Shown piece after piece: positions 27,201 through 42,200 of a stretch of DNA of 64,000 nucleotides (positions are counted from its first letter, which is position 1; each line of letters starts with the position of its first letter). The notes under the pieces are model-generated. The model searched no databases and was not told the origin of the DNA. It saw nothing but the letters and a program-made list of their open reading frames with translations. The stretch comes from Saxidomus purpurata. Lineage: Eukaryota > Mollusca > Bivalvia > Venerida > Veneridae. The stretch lies in contig JAFMSR010000001.1 of assembly GCA_022818135.1 (NCBI GenBank), positions 37,844,197 to 37,908,196 on the forward strand, read 5' to 3'. The position numbers and the translations under genes were made by a program.

Positions 27201-30200
27201 AAAATACTGTAAACTGAACGGTTTGATGACTTTGATATTTTCAAAGTCAAATGCACCTTAAAGATACAATGTAGCAAAATTGTTAAGGGGTAAGCCAGAG
27301 TCGTGAACCTTAATTGTGATCAGTATAAACAATATACATGTATATCGCTTCAACGCGATAGTTTAAAATAGTGGTATATGCGGTGTTAAGTAGTAGCAAA
27401 TTTAAAGACATAACCAATCATATAGGACATTACGCAGAAAAAACCTGAACAGTCATTTTTTGTTATTCGTGATCTTTATTGCGCAATGCAGGGAAAACAT
27501 ATCACGAGATGCGACACACGTGGATAGTATGCCACCTGCTTCTACCCTTGGAGGCAATAATGCTCACCATTACGCCTCCAACAAATGTAAAAGTTTTGTT
27601 ATAATGTCGTAGTTAGATTACCAAGTCACGGAACAATTTCTTTTAAAAAGTTGTGCTTTATATCAATTTCTTTACTATCAATTTTAAAGGATTTTATTGT
27701 TCAAATGCAAAGTATTCATTCTGAGACAGTCATCCTGTAAAAACTCTCATTTCGTCGGTTGAAGTCATTTTTTAATATACGTGCACATGTATTTTATGAT
27801 AATAGTAAACATATTGAAGTTTTATGTATGAATTCTTTGAATTTTGAGTATATATCCATACATTTCAGATTTATCTTTTAAAACAACTTTCATTAATCAA
27901 ACCATACCTTTAGAGTTGATGTGATATCTACATCATGTACTACTCCAACAGATGCCTTTTCCACGTTGAGGGAAAATTTAGCTGAAGAAGCTTTAATAAA
28001 CAGGCCTGCAGTATTTGTTGCTTTTATAGTGATGACATACTGTTGCCCACCGTGAAGATACCATGGGAGGGCGTTAACCTCAATGACTGTGCAAGTAGGT
28101 GGTTCTGAGGAGGCGCAAGTGACACCAGTTGAAAGACTTTGATATGGTAACACGGGGTTTCCATTTGCAGTTGAACCTGCAGTAAAGCAATACAGTCGTT
28201 GTACTAACAATAAAAATAATACTTTAGAAACGATATAGTTACAGAAAGGGACTGGGCCATATGACCAATTTAGAATAAAAACTCGATGATAAATAGTTAT
28301 TAGACTTATAGTTCTTGTTGGATGGATATCAATTTGCAATGCTTAGTTGAAATTAAGATTAAAATCGTTCTTACAAATATTTGAATACCATATGGGTCAA
28401 CATGTTACATACCTATAGAAACCTCATAGGTAAGTGGATTTGAATCACTTTGGTCGCTAAATGCACTTGCATCCCATTGAGCGACTATAAAAGTATCATT
28501 CTTGAAAACTTCCAAAGAAACATCAATTTTGCCTTGGAAATATGGCTTTGTTGAGTCGACAAGAAATGGTCCAGCTATCTAGTTACAATAGACAAATATG
28601 TGTTCATTATTATTCATATTATCACTGTCGAAGTAATAAAAACATGTTAAGACAATACATCAACAGGAAAGCACACAATTGCTGAGTCGTAATGTTGCCA
28701 ACCATTTATCATAGAAACATATTGAAAGATAGAGTGAAATTTAACTCTGCGATAAGGACAAAAACTATAGACGATAGAAAATAACTAATATGAATGATTA
28801 TCACGTTATAATATGAAGTATTGAAGTATTTGTTTTCTTTTTAAAGAATCTAATTTTTCTGTTCTTCCAGAAAAATTGCAACTATTTCACTCTCTTGATC
28901 TCTAGTAACTCTTAGATATCAGATATCAAACTCTTTTACACTGTACTTCAGCATTCACAAAGTTGATTGACCATGGATATGACCAAAATAAATAGCGGAA
29001 CATTACATCATACGGGACTATTAATGTTTAGAAACGGGTGTAGTCTACCACCGTCAGAACCTTAACACATACAATGGTGCCTGTAGTGTAGTTGGGTTGT
29101 GACAACGATTGGACTTGTTCTTTTATACAATTAACCTTTTACAGTATTTCTCTTATTCTGTATTAAGGCTCCAGATTGCAACATTGTATTCAGTTTTAAG
29201 AAATCCAAAATATTTTTTTTTTATTCTTCACTAACATTCATACAGTAACTGGAATTTGAATGAGTGGTTTCGTTTGGTAATCTTTCTTCTCGAGAATCAT
29301 AACATAAAGTTTAAACGAGCAAATTGTATTTAGTATAGTTCTGACTCTTCCTTCTCGTATATATTTGCTACTGAAGTCATATACCTGAAAGTTGTGTTTC
29401 TTAGTGTATACGTTAATACTTATGTATGAATATTCAAAGGGTAATTTGACTGGAATTATCAACCTCTTTAAGGCCAATTGGCCACTTTGAATTTATCGAT
29501 ATAATAATGACTATATCCTCGAAGAAATACTAAGATATACATGTACTTTCCATTTAAAAAATAATGATATGAATCTTTCAGTAAATGTAAAGATAAATTA
29601 TGCCGGTAAGAAATCTTTTTATGCTATATAAGTGCTATAAATAAATGCAACATCTAAAGTGAGCATGGGTCTTTAAAAGGAAGCAGGTTGGTTGTTTGCT
29701 TTATCTCAAGTTAGTTTCATTCTTTAACACAACACTTATAATATTGTGCACAACTAAGTACACTAATCTTGCACTCAAAATAGTGTAGATATTCCTGTCT
29801 CATTATTTTCAGTATCATTTGAAAATACATGCTAGTATTGATGCAGATGATATTATTTTCTTCTGTATTGTTTTGTTACCTTTAAATCAACAACAGATGA
29901 CTTTGTCACAGCTTTGATCAAAATGTAGAATATTTCTCCGTTGAAAATGTCTGGGTGGTATATACGAATATGTCTGTGATGATGGGAAGATCTGAAATCC
30001 ATCAAATCCGGGACAACAGATGTCTCGGTTGCAATACCAACTTCAAAATCGTGGATACCTCCAGCACCAGAAGACACGTTCCAGGACACCTCAAGCTTTA
30101 GATTTATGTAAACAACATATTATGTAGTTCGCATTTTAATTTTAAAAATAAATGTGAATTTATCATCTATAAATACATAATTAGTTAAGCTCAATGAAAT

Positions 30201-33200
30201 GAATAAACACAAAACAAATAAAGTTATTAATATGCTACTTCATTATAGATGTACAGTAATGAAAAGTTATATGTATCGGATACAGTAGATATAAAGGATA
30301 GCTGTTGGTTTCGGTGTAATATCACGTTATAATTTCACCGAGTGGGCACCAAAAGTGATATTTTCACGAGTGGCGCAGCCACGAGTGAAAATAACTACTT
30401 TTGGTGTTCACGAGTGAAATTATCGTGATATTACATCGATACCAACATTTTTCCTGGGTTTTTTATGTCTTAAACTCTCATTTTGTTGAGTTTATTTCAA
30501 TAAAATGTCTAAAATTGCGGGAAACGTCATCAGAAAGCAAGGGAAACGTGACGTCATTTAAACGACGTCATCGTCATATGGTTTCTGACATATAGTACGC
30601 TCGGACTACTTTTTGACGTCAATCCGGATAACATATCTTAATAATTTTCACTGAGTGGACAGTGAGTTTACCGGGATATAATCCACCGTTATATTTCGAT
30701 AAACCACCGAAAAACATATTAAACTCAAATAATCAACGTTTTCCCTTTCCAACGTTTTACATTTATCTTATCAATGGATTTTATACATCAAGGAAGCCAT
30801 TTTAACAAAAGTAAATTAGCCGTGGTGAATACCTTTAACAGTACATGTTCTTCTTACAATAATGACGTTGCTTTGTTAGGCGATTCTTAATTAACCGAGT
30901 GGGTATCAAGCCCGCTAGTTCCGTTTGATGTAATTAATACTCAAGTACACCAGTTTCGTGAACCAAAGAAAGTGTCGTATAGTGCTGACAGATTATGATA
31001 TACATATATATGATATTTGACAAAAATAATTGCGACATTTTAATCTGGCATTTTACATATGCCAAATAATTACGCTTCCTCGTTCACTTACGTAAGCCAA
31101 AGATGTCATAAACGAGAGCAACTGTGCATGTACACCAGCAAGATTATTGCACGTCTGGTCAAATTGTGCACGCAGTTTCGTCTTATTCTGTGACCTTCTT
31201 TGTGGAATCAACTGTAGTGTATCTGTGGTTATGTTTGTTGCCTTGTTCCTAATACAAAAGATAGATACTTTCGCAGACAACTAATTTCCTGTTTGTAAAC
31301 TTTGAAATACTGACAAAGTATTATCGTTTAATAGAAAAGGTTCAGAGAAGAGTATGGTAAAAAATGATCAGATATTTTGTTTGTATTTTGATCCACGGTA
31401 TATATAAAACTTTTTGTCATATTCATTTACACAAAAAATGAGAAAGTTCACCCCATTTGTTATATCATCTAATTCAGGACCGCAAAACGAAAAGGAAATG
31501 AGACGATGAAATGACAAAAAGAGAAATTGCTTAACATAATGAAAATACGTCAAAAGGTTATAAAAAACACAACAAAACATAAACTTTAAATCAAGACTGA
31601 CCAGAAAAGGCAAGAGCACGATAAAACAAGTATCAGATAACAAAAACAACGATTATCATATTGAAAAACTCTCGTACTATCAATTATAAAGATAATAACT
31701 GTCTTACAGGCATTCGACCGAAGGATTCTCTACCATTTCCAGCTCTCTGTTTTTGTACAAAACAAACAATTCGCCGGTCGAAATGTCTCTTACTAAACCA
31801 CTTGCGGTCTTGGCACCAGTTAAAACAATCTCCGAAACAACAGCTGGCTCGGAATCGATAGTAACACCATCAGAACACACTGGTTTACTGGGGTCTAGAG
31901 CATGATTATACGCCATTACTGTAATGTAATATTTTCCATCCTTTGGAGCTGTAAATGCCGCTGTCGTTTCATATGTCTTGAAAATCTGAAATGTATTTAT
32001 TTTAATAATTGATTCATATATATTTGAACTATTAAAATGTATCTGTAATCTTTTTCACGTTGCTCGTGAAGTAAAAATAGCGCAATTTTAATATGCAGGC
32101 AGCAACTGAATGTGTTTTTCAAGCGTTTGTACTGAAATAATATAGGAGGTTTTAGTGTGTCGTCACATCCGGGATTTTCCGTTACTAAAAATAGCGTGGC
32201 CGTCAACTGTATTGAGTTCGGCCATATGCCGAGCGTGTATTGATACAGTATAGCCATTATTTATCGCCAAAATAAACTAAATATTATTAAGTTTCTTTTA
32301 AGTTTTGATGTGGAAGTGAATATATAATTTCCTATATTATATATATTTGTTAGTTGTTGCTATAATCAAAGACCTAACTTTGATCAGGCTTTGTGAGTTT
32401 TCCACCTTTCCTTCACTGATTATTCTCTTTCTATCTTACTATTTTCTCTCTATAGTATTTTTTTTTAAATCAGCACACTTAGTATTATACAAGATCATAA
32501 TTCTACTTTTAAGTTATTTTGTGTTTTTTTTTAAATGTTTATAGATCTAGTCCCGGCCGATCGTGGGATTTCTCCCCTGGTGAGCTCGCCAAGACTCCAA
32601 CAAGACTCCCATGTTTACTGGTACCTTTGTGTATTTTGATTGTTTGGTTATATAATGCATATGTATGTCTCAAAAATAAATGACAGAAAAAGATATCCCT
32701 GTTTTGATATAATCACGGAAATATACACTACAAAAGTGTGTATTGCTGTGTTATACTCTAATCAACGTCCATGACATCCACAGAGACGGACACGTGTGAA
32801 AGTGACACTTCAAAAAAAGTGATGTATTAAAATATTCAATAACACATTATAAAACATGCCTAATTAATTGTATATTGTCTTAGCTGAGCAACTGCTTGCT
32901 TTTCAAAATGCCCAAAATTATTTCAGACATTTGTTGTCGCCTCTAAAATAAAAAGAAACTCAGCTATCTGATTTAAAAATATTCTGTCTTATCTGCGTCC
33001 TTATATCAAGGGTATCATTCAATTTGGTCATAAAATATGATGATGAATAAATTCATGTAGAATCAATCAAAGATCGATGTGTGCCATATGCCACGTTATG
33101 CAATTCATTCAAAGTGGTCATCTATAACGTGTGACCAATTATTCTATAAACAGGATGTTACATGGATTAATTAAATCCAAGTTATATCTTGCTTTATGCC

Positions 33201-36200
33201 CTAGGGGACAATATACCTTACTGGACCTCTATGGCGATTCAGTTAAAATTCACACTTTCATATCGGACTTTATAATGAAAACTATAAGCATCAATGGCAT
33301 AGACACGGTAACACAGACACTGCATATAAACTAGATTTTTGTTTCATTTAATTACGTTATAGCCTAAAATATAAACTGCCGTACAGTCAAATGCTCTATT
33401 TCGCTTTCAGTTTGGCCGATCAATTGACGGCCAGTCAATGAGCATGCGCAGAAATGACGTCATATCGGAGATTCCTAAAACCTCCTATACATTTTTGTAC
33501 GTACATGTAAGACTTGTACCTCCAAACTGATTTCAGCATGTTTTCCTTACTTTAATGTCAATATAAAGATATGTAGAAAATTTAGACTAACAGTTATTTT
33601 AAATTATATATTTCATTTAAATCAGGTACATTTGTATACAAACAGAGAAATGAAAACCCGATGAAGTTAAAGTTGTCCATGGTACAAGACTATCTTGGTG
33701 AACCAAACCCTTTTATAGCCTTATTACAACAAACCATGAAATAAAACAAAGATATTCAAGCAATTGTTTTGACATATTACCAAAAACAATCAACAACTTT
33801 AGACCAGGGCTACATAAATGTAGTTCATACATGAATAACTATGAATGATCAGAATTTTTGAACTCCACGAGCATATATTTACATTACATTCGTCACTAAT
33901 GACTATCTCTTTTCTGTAGCGACACGTCGTTATATACATGCTGTATTTCAACGCAATAGTAGTTAAATATCGCGCAGGCACTGGACACTGTGCTAAAAAT
34001 GAATCGTGAATACGAATGATGTTCGGACCTAGATAAAAGATTGCGATAAACTAAGTTTGCCTGCAAAGCACTTTTTTGACGAATAAGCCATGTATATAAC
34101 TGACACCATCCACGAGTAGGTAGAAAAAGAAAAGATGAATCGAAATCCGGACGTCCGAGGTCAGCAACGTCAATATTTGGTTCTGATGAGCACGCGTTTT
34201 CGAATGTCAGGCACATTGCTCTTACAACATATTTTTTGTGCAAAAACCTGCAAAATACATTTCACTTACACTTATATCAGTCATTGAATGGGTATCCAAG
34301 TCCTGAGCATCGAGGCATTGGGTTTCAAAGCCATACATATAAAACCAGACACTACTTTCCTTATCAAAGAAACCATCCCAGTGTGCACTTAATTCCAGTG
34401 ATTGTTGAAAATCTACTTCCGGTTGATCCTGATTGCCATCATACACTGTTCCTATATGCGGAGGAGAAACGTCTATTGTGATCTAAAAGGAGGAATATCC
34501 CTTTTTAATATGTTGAATAGGACGTGCATTGTAAATGAAAATAGGTAGATCTTTGTATGACATTCTTTCTTTATTGTTTGACTTAAGGTGTACATGTATA
34601 AATCGGCATTTTATATTGGAGCGTTTGATTATCATATGCATGTGTTCTTTGTGAATGGTAAACCTTTGCCTTTGACTTTTATTGGAGCTGCTGAAATATA
34701 ATTCACATTTTGAACAAATCTAGCATCGAGTCGACAGTTTCTACAGTGTATATGACAAACGCTACTTTAACCACATAATATAATTATACATCGATGGGCC
34801 TAAAATATGGTTGGTACAGTGTAATATATATTGAAATACCATGAGAAAGAGTGGCTAAACACTGATGACCTTCATCGTCGGTGTATACTACCCTGATAAT
34901 AATTGATACTGTAATTGACGCTCAACTATTTCCGAAATGCCGTGCATTTCATACTCGTACCTTGTGGTGTTTCACTGTTGTTAGTCGAGCATTGTTTATT
35001 ACTGTCACTTCTATGAAATAATCGAAGTCATGCACTCCAATTTCTTTCCCAAAATGTAGACCGTCATTTCCCGTGTTTGTTATCTGCGGATTTACTTGAT
35101 AATGTTGATGGTAGCATCCGTTGTATGGAGAACAATAGCAGTTTGGACCTCTGGCATATAGGCCATATATTTGCTCACATTCTTTCAGAGTCTGTAGAGA
35201 ACAAAAAGAAGACTGTACATTGAGTATGATCGCACAATTTGTTAAAACTTTGGACTTTGTGGTAGTGATTAGACACTACAGGTAAACTAGATATTTATTT
35301 ACATTCTTTAAATACTGCTGTAATTTGTAAATATATTCATTTGTTATATTTAATATGATTAACAATACAAAAAGGCACCAGTCGAAATATAATGCTATTA
35401 CTAGAAAGGTTGTTGGTTAATCATGAGAAATAAAGTCCGTAAAGGTGTAAACAACTTTTGTTTAGAAATGCCATTGCTATACCTCAGCTCCACCCTGTGG
35501 ACTTTCATGTGATTTACCATGAACAACATCTATTTTTGTGTAGTTGTCAAAAAGTCTCCAAGATACTTCATGTATACCACTGTGTTCATCGTACACCTCC
35601 CACTCAAATCTGTGCAATGAAATCTCAATTTGGGGAAAAAAACATGTGCAAATAAAACAATCATTTAATCTATCAATGGAATTATCGGCTGATGTTAGTT
35701 AGCCTTATATGTATAAATATTTTATTTGCAGTGAGACTGACTGAATCCATCTAAAGAAGTACAGATCGGAATAAAGGTGATTTTTGTAGCAGTCTTCGAG
35801 AAACAGTGAAAATAATAATCCATAAAAAAATAAGCAGAGGTCTGGAGTAATCAGAAATATGTTTCATTCTGGCATATAACGAACACAATTCTTAAAATGA
35901 CACTTAAAAACTGAACTTACGTCAAGCCTTCAAGTTCCAAAATGCTATGTACACTGATATTGAGAATATTGCCTTTCGTCAACCAAAGATTTTGTATTAC
36001 AGGAGGTGATAAATCGATCATTACAGTCACGTTGTCCTCTGCATTTTCTTCCATACAATCAATACCTCGCACAAAGTAAGAAATTCTCTTGCCATCCACA
36101 AATTCTTCACTAATAGACATCTTTTGTTTATCAAAAACTTCTCTTGTGACGGATTTATAGTCACTGAGTGAAGACTGATTATTAAGTTCTACAAGATACG

Positions 36201-39200
36201 CCATATCGATCCTGGTGATACCTGCAATATGAATAAGGTTTGATAATTATCTCTTTTCAAATTATGATAAATATCATTAGTATGTTAAACTAGAAGCGCC
36301 CTGTCACAAGAAATGGTTTCTCCTGTTACGCTAGCCTCAGTAATTATGTGATTAACATTTGTGACATAGTGAAATCCGGCATGACTGGTTAAGGAGTTAC
36401 AAAGTGAAACATAATTAATTCACATGACCTGTGACCTTAAGATCAATCAAAGGCAATGGAAAAATGCACCATGTACATCATCTAGGTATATTCTTTTGAC
36501 CCAAGTGTCATAAAAATCCTTCGTGTGGCTTAGGAGAGATAGTTTCATGACCTTTGAACCTTTATTGTGACCTTGACATTAGGAGGGTAATAATAAAATA
36601 ACAGACAGATAAAATACTGTTAATATCGACGGAAATAAAAAAACACCGTTAATATCGGCGGAAATAATAACACCGTTAATATCGGCGGAAACAAAAACAA
36701 TCTACTTGAGAAGTGTTTCAATTAATCGCTGACTCCTAGTGGTTTCGAGATGTGACCTCGAACCACAATAATGTTTTCTTAAGTAGTGAGCATTAGTTTT
36801 GCAATTTTGTTTGGTTGTGTATTAAACGAAAGTAGCTAAGTGTTTCAGGCGGAAATTGCAGCTTTTTTCAAAAGCATCTTTTTTTAACAAACTGTCTAAT
36901 GCAAGGTTTCAAATACTCATAAACGTATTGACAGTAATCTTGACGTCATGATGTTCAGTTTCGGATGTTGCAAATGTCAGGTGTTATACTTAAGAGAGTA
37001 TCCATTGGATTTAGAACAAAAAGACACCCTGTGATGAAAGCACTGCACATGTGAATGCAATATAGACTTTGTGTACAATGTACAACGCGGAATAAACTTT
37101 TAAAAGATGTTGAAGCAATTAAAAAGTCTACTGTCGTAATACCGATACCGGCCAATATCAAAGTGATTTGTTTAAAAGCGGTTAAACAAATTCAAAAAAG
37201 GCTTTTCGCAGACGACTCTATATGGCAACAGACAGACATTGGTGCCTAGCTAAAAAATCTATTTGAGTAAAATATTTCCAAGATAAAGACAAAACCGAAA
37301 AGCAATTGAAAGCTGTAAGAAATCTAAACAAAATTACATTTTCGTGCAAATTTAAACTTTGGAAGATACTCAGTAAGAATTAATATAAACATGATACTAC
37401 TTAAAACAAATAAACCCTGTTTTGCATTGTGTAATAAGTTTGTGTAATCAGCATAGGGCATACAATGTATTTATCATGAGAAAGGCAGTTTTACTTATTT
37501 TAAATTCCTTACCGTCGATATTATGAATAGCTGAAATGGTTCTTTCGGATTGTTCTATTGTATCATCAAGATCATTCGACACACTTGGATTATCCTTGAC
37601 TTCACTCAACCAACCAAGTGTAAGATGCCTCTTGTTTATAAATCTACTGTCCCATATCAGTTCTAAGGTTTCACTATATTCATTAATCCAAAACTGGTCG
37701 TTAGCCTCAGTAACTTTAATAGGTGACCCTTGAAGTTCAACCTTTGACATGTCATCAAACATTATTATTCGTCGAGTAGTTTTGGAGTTTCCAGCCAGGT
37801 CATGCACAATCATTTCAACAGAGTAAGGTCCTGCTTCGTTTAATTGAAGCACAGCAGAATTCTGCAAAAAGACAAGACAAGTGTTTGTTATTTTGAAAAA
37901 ATTTGCACATAAAGCCATATGCATTTATTTTACCTAAGTTATCCATTTTTAAGTAAGTATCCATAGAATCAAAACAGGTGATAATCTCATACGAGGAAAA
38001 GTAAGCATTCAATAAGGTCAATTACACCCTAGATCTCATTGGTCGCCGTGATTGACCTACTCTTTGGCAACCAATCAAATTCAATATTTGGCTATACTGG
38101 CTGGAAATTGCAGTCAGGTAAATCGCTCCTATTTCGGAAACAGAAAAAAGGTATAGGCATGATGGGAGACATGCCGAGGTCTCATCCACAAATTCAAGCT
38201 AACATATTTGCTGTTATGAAATTTGCTTCAAATCAAATCAAATCAAATCTAAGCATTCAATAACCTCTCGCATAAAACTGATCTATACCATACAAAATTG
38301 CCCTTTATTTTGTATAAGGTGACTGTCTGATAGCAATTATGAAATAATAGTTTGAAAGTAAGTAAGAGTAAAAAAGTGCCTACCATCGATTGCGTATAAT
38401 TAATAACAGTCTCAGGGAGCAAGTACTTATGATCTAGCCTTGGGTCGTTTTTATCTTTTACTTCTAACAGATATACATTGAAGGATAACTGATGTATTCC
38501 CGAATCCGTGTCCCGCCAGTCCGACCAAGATACAGATATGTTTCGCTGAAATAAAAACTCTCGGTTACTTCATAATCATTTACCGCTAAGAGAGATATAT
38601 ACCACATATTGATACATTACAGGTGCTTGTGTTTGTTGGCCAATAAGCCTACGAAATAGTTTTAATGCATTGACATACATATAAATGTGATGTACGACAT
38701 GGTAGTATTGTATTTTCCTTTGCAAATTCGTTAAGGTACCGATGGATCTTTGTGGACCTACTGCGCAGAGAAATGGCATTATGTTAAAAATTTAGATATC
38801 GGCCATGTATTATTGTACTTTTTTATTGTATTGTTTTGACATGATAAGTTTTGTCGTTCAGACAAAATTTCGCTGCTCTTTATGACTATAAGTAATGATG
38901 ATACATTTTTATAACCGAACAAGTATTTGCTATTTTTACTTTAAAAGTGTAAAATGTGTCGTTTGATGTATGCACTCATAAAAACGCATCGGGGCAGCTA
39001 AGAGTGCACTATGCATGGTATACAAGACACTCATGACACTGCATTGACTATATGAAAGTCAGTGTATGATATTGCAAATACTTATACATATTATGATATT
39101 TTTCAAGTTTTATTTTCTTTCTTTCTCCGGACAATTTTGTCGCTTGAAGGCGATGTTAGTATGTATAAGGATTGTTTGATTTAATTTGACATATACTCCA

Positions 39201-42200
39201 GAGAATTCAGATAAAAATGCATAAACAGTCTATAATAAAAGTATACGTATGCTGACCTTATTAGCAAATTTCATGTAAATAAAATGTTGCAATAAAGTAT
39301 TACTATCTGAGAAAGCTTAAAATTACATTGTCATCAAAAGTGACCATCATAACTATAAGAAAGACGCTAAATAATGTTTTAAACTCCTAGAAAAATGAAC
39401 AGTGCGGAAATTGTAACAGTAATACACAAATCTGTAGAACTTAACTTTAATTGTAATAACCTTCTTATTGTATAGCTGAAAAGTATGAATCACCTCATTA
39501 ATTTATAGATCAATCGATCATAAATTAAACAGTAATAAATACTAAAGCTTTGTACTAATTTTTTTATCTCATTCACGATACCAAATGTGTACATTTTAAT
39601 GAAATAATCTACATTGTAGACCTCTTTAATGAAATCGTTTGCGATCAGTGGAGCCCCCGGACATGTTGAAATATTTTGGACCTCATAGCAATGTTCTGGT
39701 GGATACATATCAAAGCCGAGCTCCAGAGTGACGGTCTTAGAAATTCCATCAATATAATACGAAGTATTCTTCTCTGCTTCCCTGTCTGTATAGCTAACGT
39801 ACCCGCCATTTGTTGATTCAAAGCTAAATTTAATCCTGAAATAGTTAAAACACTCAACAGTTATGACTGACAGGAGAAGAGCTCACGAACAAGTGAAAAC
39901 GAACGAATACTGTTTTCTCTTCGGGCTTTGAAGGTATTCACCATAACGGAAATACAGTTATTTTTGTTGTATAGTTCCGTCGTCCAATCATTATTCCTTT
40001 CTACAAGCAAACCATGGTAGATTTTTGATAAGCACGAAACGATTTTTGCATTGTTTGTCTTGGTAACCATATATATATAAAGCTTCCTTTACTTAAAGAA
40101 AACAAAGCTTTACACCCACGGCGCTATCATATACAAAAATATAACCTTAAATTTAAGCAAAACGGCGCTTTTTGTGTTGTTGAAAAGCCGAGATGCCTAG
40201 AAATGACGAATAGTATTAGCATACAAAACTGAAGAAAAAACATTATCCTCGCATTGAAAGTCAACTCTCAAACTGATAATTAAAAGTCAGGACCTGTTTA
40301 TTGTTACAGGGTCATTAAATTGCTTTGTTGACAGCCGTGGTCAGTCCTGGCTCCCAAACGTTCCTTTGTGTCCCATGATAAAGCCCTTGTATTCCCTATG
40401 TCGTGTTTACCGCCTTGTACATGATTATTTATATTGTATAATGAAAGTTTAATAAATGAAGTAACAAGAGCCATGTTACACATGGTTAATCCCCCCGCTG
40501 GGAAGAAGTTACCTGAAAATTGTACTTTCGTACATTTTACTTGGTTAGAGGAAATCCTTAAAAAACCGTATAGTTATGGTCATGCTGAGTACAGTTTTCA
40601 AGTAAGTGGAAAAAGAATAAGGCAATGAAGAGAAGGTTTGCAAAATTATATTAATGTTCATTATCAGTATAGGTATGATATTTTTCTATTTGACTAAAAG
40701 TAGGCAAGGTAGAGTTATTGTTTTTGCACACTGCACTTCCTACCAATGTGCTATGTCAGTGTATTTAGTTTGAAGAAAATCTCTCAAGTGCTTTTGGAGT
40801 TATGCTCCGGAAATTGTTTTTCAAGTAAATCTGATAAAGGGGAATAACTCTAAAAGTAGGCAAGGTAGAGTTATTGTTCTTGCACACTGCACTTCCTACC
40901 AATGTGCTATGTCAGTGTATTAAGTTTGAAGAAAATCCCTCAAGTACTGTTGGAGTTATGCTCCGGAAATTGTTTTTCAAGTGAATAATCTGATAAAGGG
41001 GAATAACTCTAAAAGTAGGCAAGGTAGAGATATTGTTCTTACACACTGCACTTCCTACCAATGTGCTATGTCAGTGTATTAAGTTTGAAGAAATCCCTCA
41101 AGTACTTTTGGAGTTATGCTCCGGAAATTGTTTTTCAAGTAAATCTGATAAAGGGAAATAACTTTAAAAGTCGGCAAGGTAGAGTTATTGTTATTGCACA
41201 CTGCACTTCCTACCAGTGTGCTATGTCAGTGTATTAAGTTTGAAGTAAATCCCTTTTAAAGTACTTTAAGTACTTTTGGAGTTATGCTCTGGACAAAACT
41301 TTTGAAGTAAATCTGATTAAGATAAAAATAGTAATTGTTGTAAAATATATTTCACTTTTCACAAAATGCAACTACATGTAGATATTTTAACTTATAAGAA
41401 GAGAAGACGAATGAAATATTGTATTTGCTATTACAAGTTTAAACAATTTGAAAACGTACGTATCGAGATGAACAAATGGTGTTGGAAAACCTCCTTGTAG
41501 AATGTCATTCCATGGTATACCCTGAATTGAGCGGGTAAAATTTTCAGCACAACGCTCCTCAAAGTAGCATTCTGTGTTAAATGACCATGTGGCTGAGTCA
41601 CCATCTAAATATCAAACAAGCAACAAACTCGTGAAATATCGGCGTACTCGAATTTAGATCCGTGAAAGTATTGTAGGTCGAGTATTTGCGCCTATTCATC
41701 ATGATATAAGAATACTGACAATAATTTTGTAATTTTTGGTTTACGAGCAGTGTAAACCTTTCACTGAGTTGTGTTATTCTATGACGCAACTTCTCGAACA
41801 TTTTATGGTTATATTACTCTTAATAACGACCATTAAAATATTCAGGAAGACATTGATCACAGACTGTTCGTCCTTAAAATTGAAAATATTACTAAAGTTA
41901 AAACCAAATGTATGGATCTGTAAAATATTTATTTTTCCTTTTAGATATTGCGTAAACCATGATTTTTTTTTCACTGTCCTACTTATAAATTGAAAATCTC
42001 CCATATTAGATAAGAAAACTTTCATTTTCTGTCAGTTCGGTAGTTATGTCTTGTTTTCAAAGCATTCTTTGCGTTGCCTTCTTATTGTATTACGGCCATT
42101 TTGAGCAATAATAATCATAACTTTAAAGGCATTTGTAACAAAAAAACGTCTATAATAAAAAGGTCTGACATGCATACAGTTATTAAATCATGCTAAACAT

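Noticed and set aside
39645..39857. Minus open frame overlapping exon 8
   Set aside because: Wrong frame; the third frame joins exon 7 in phase and gives the Cys-containing sequence.
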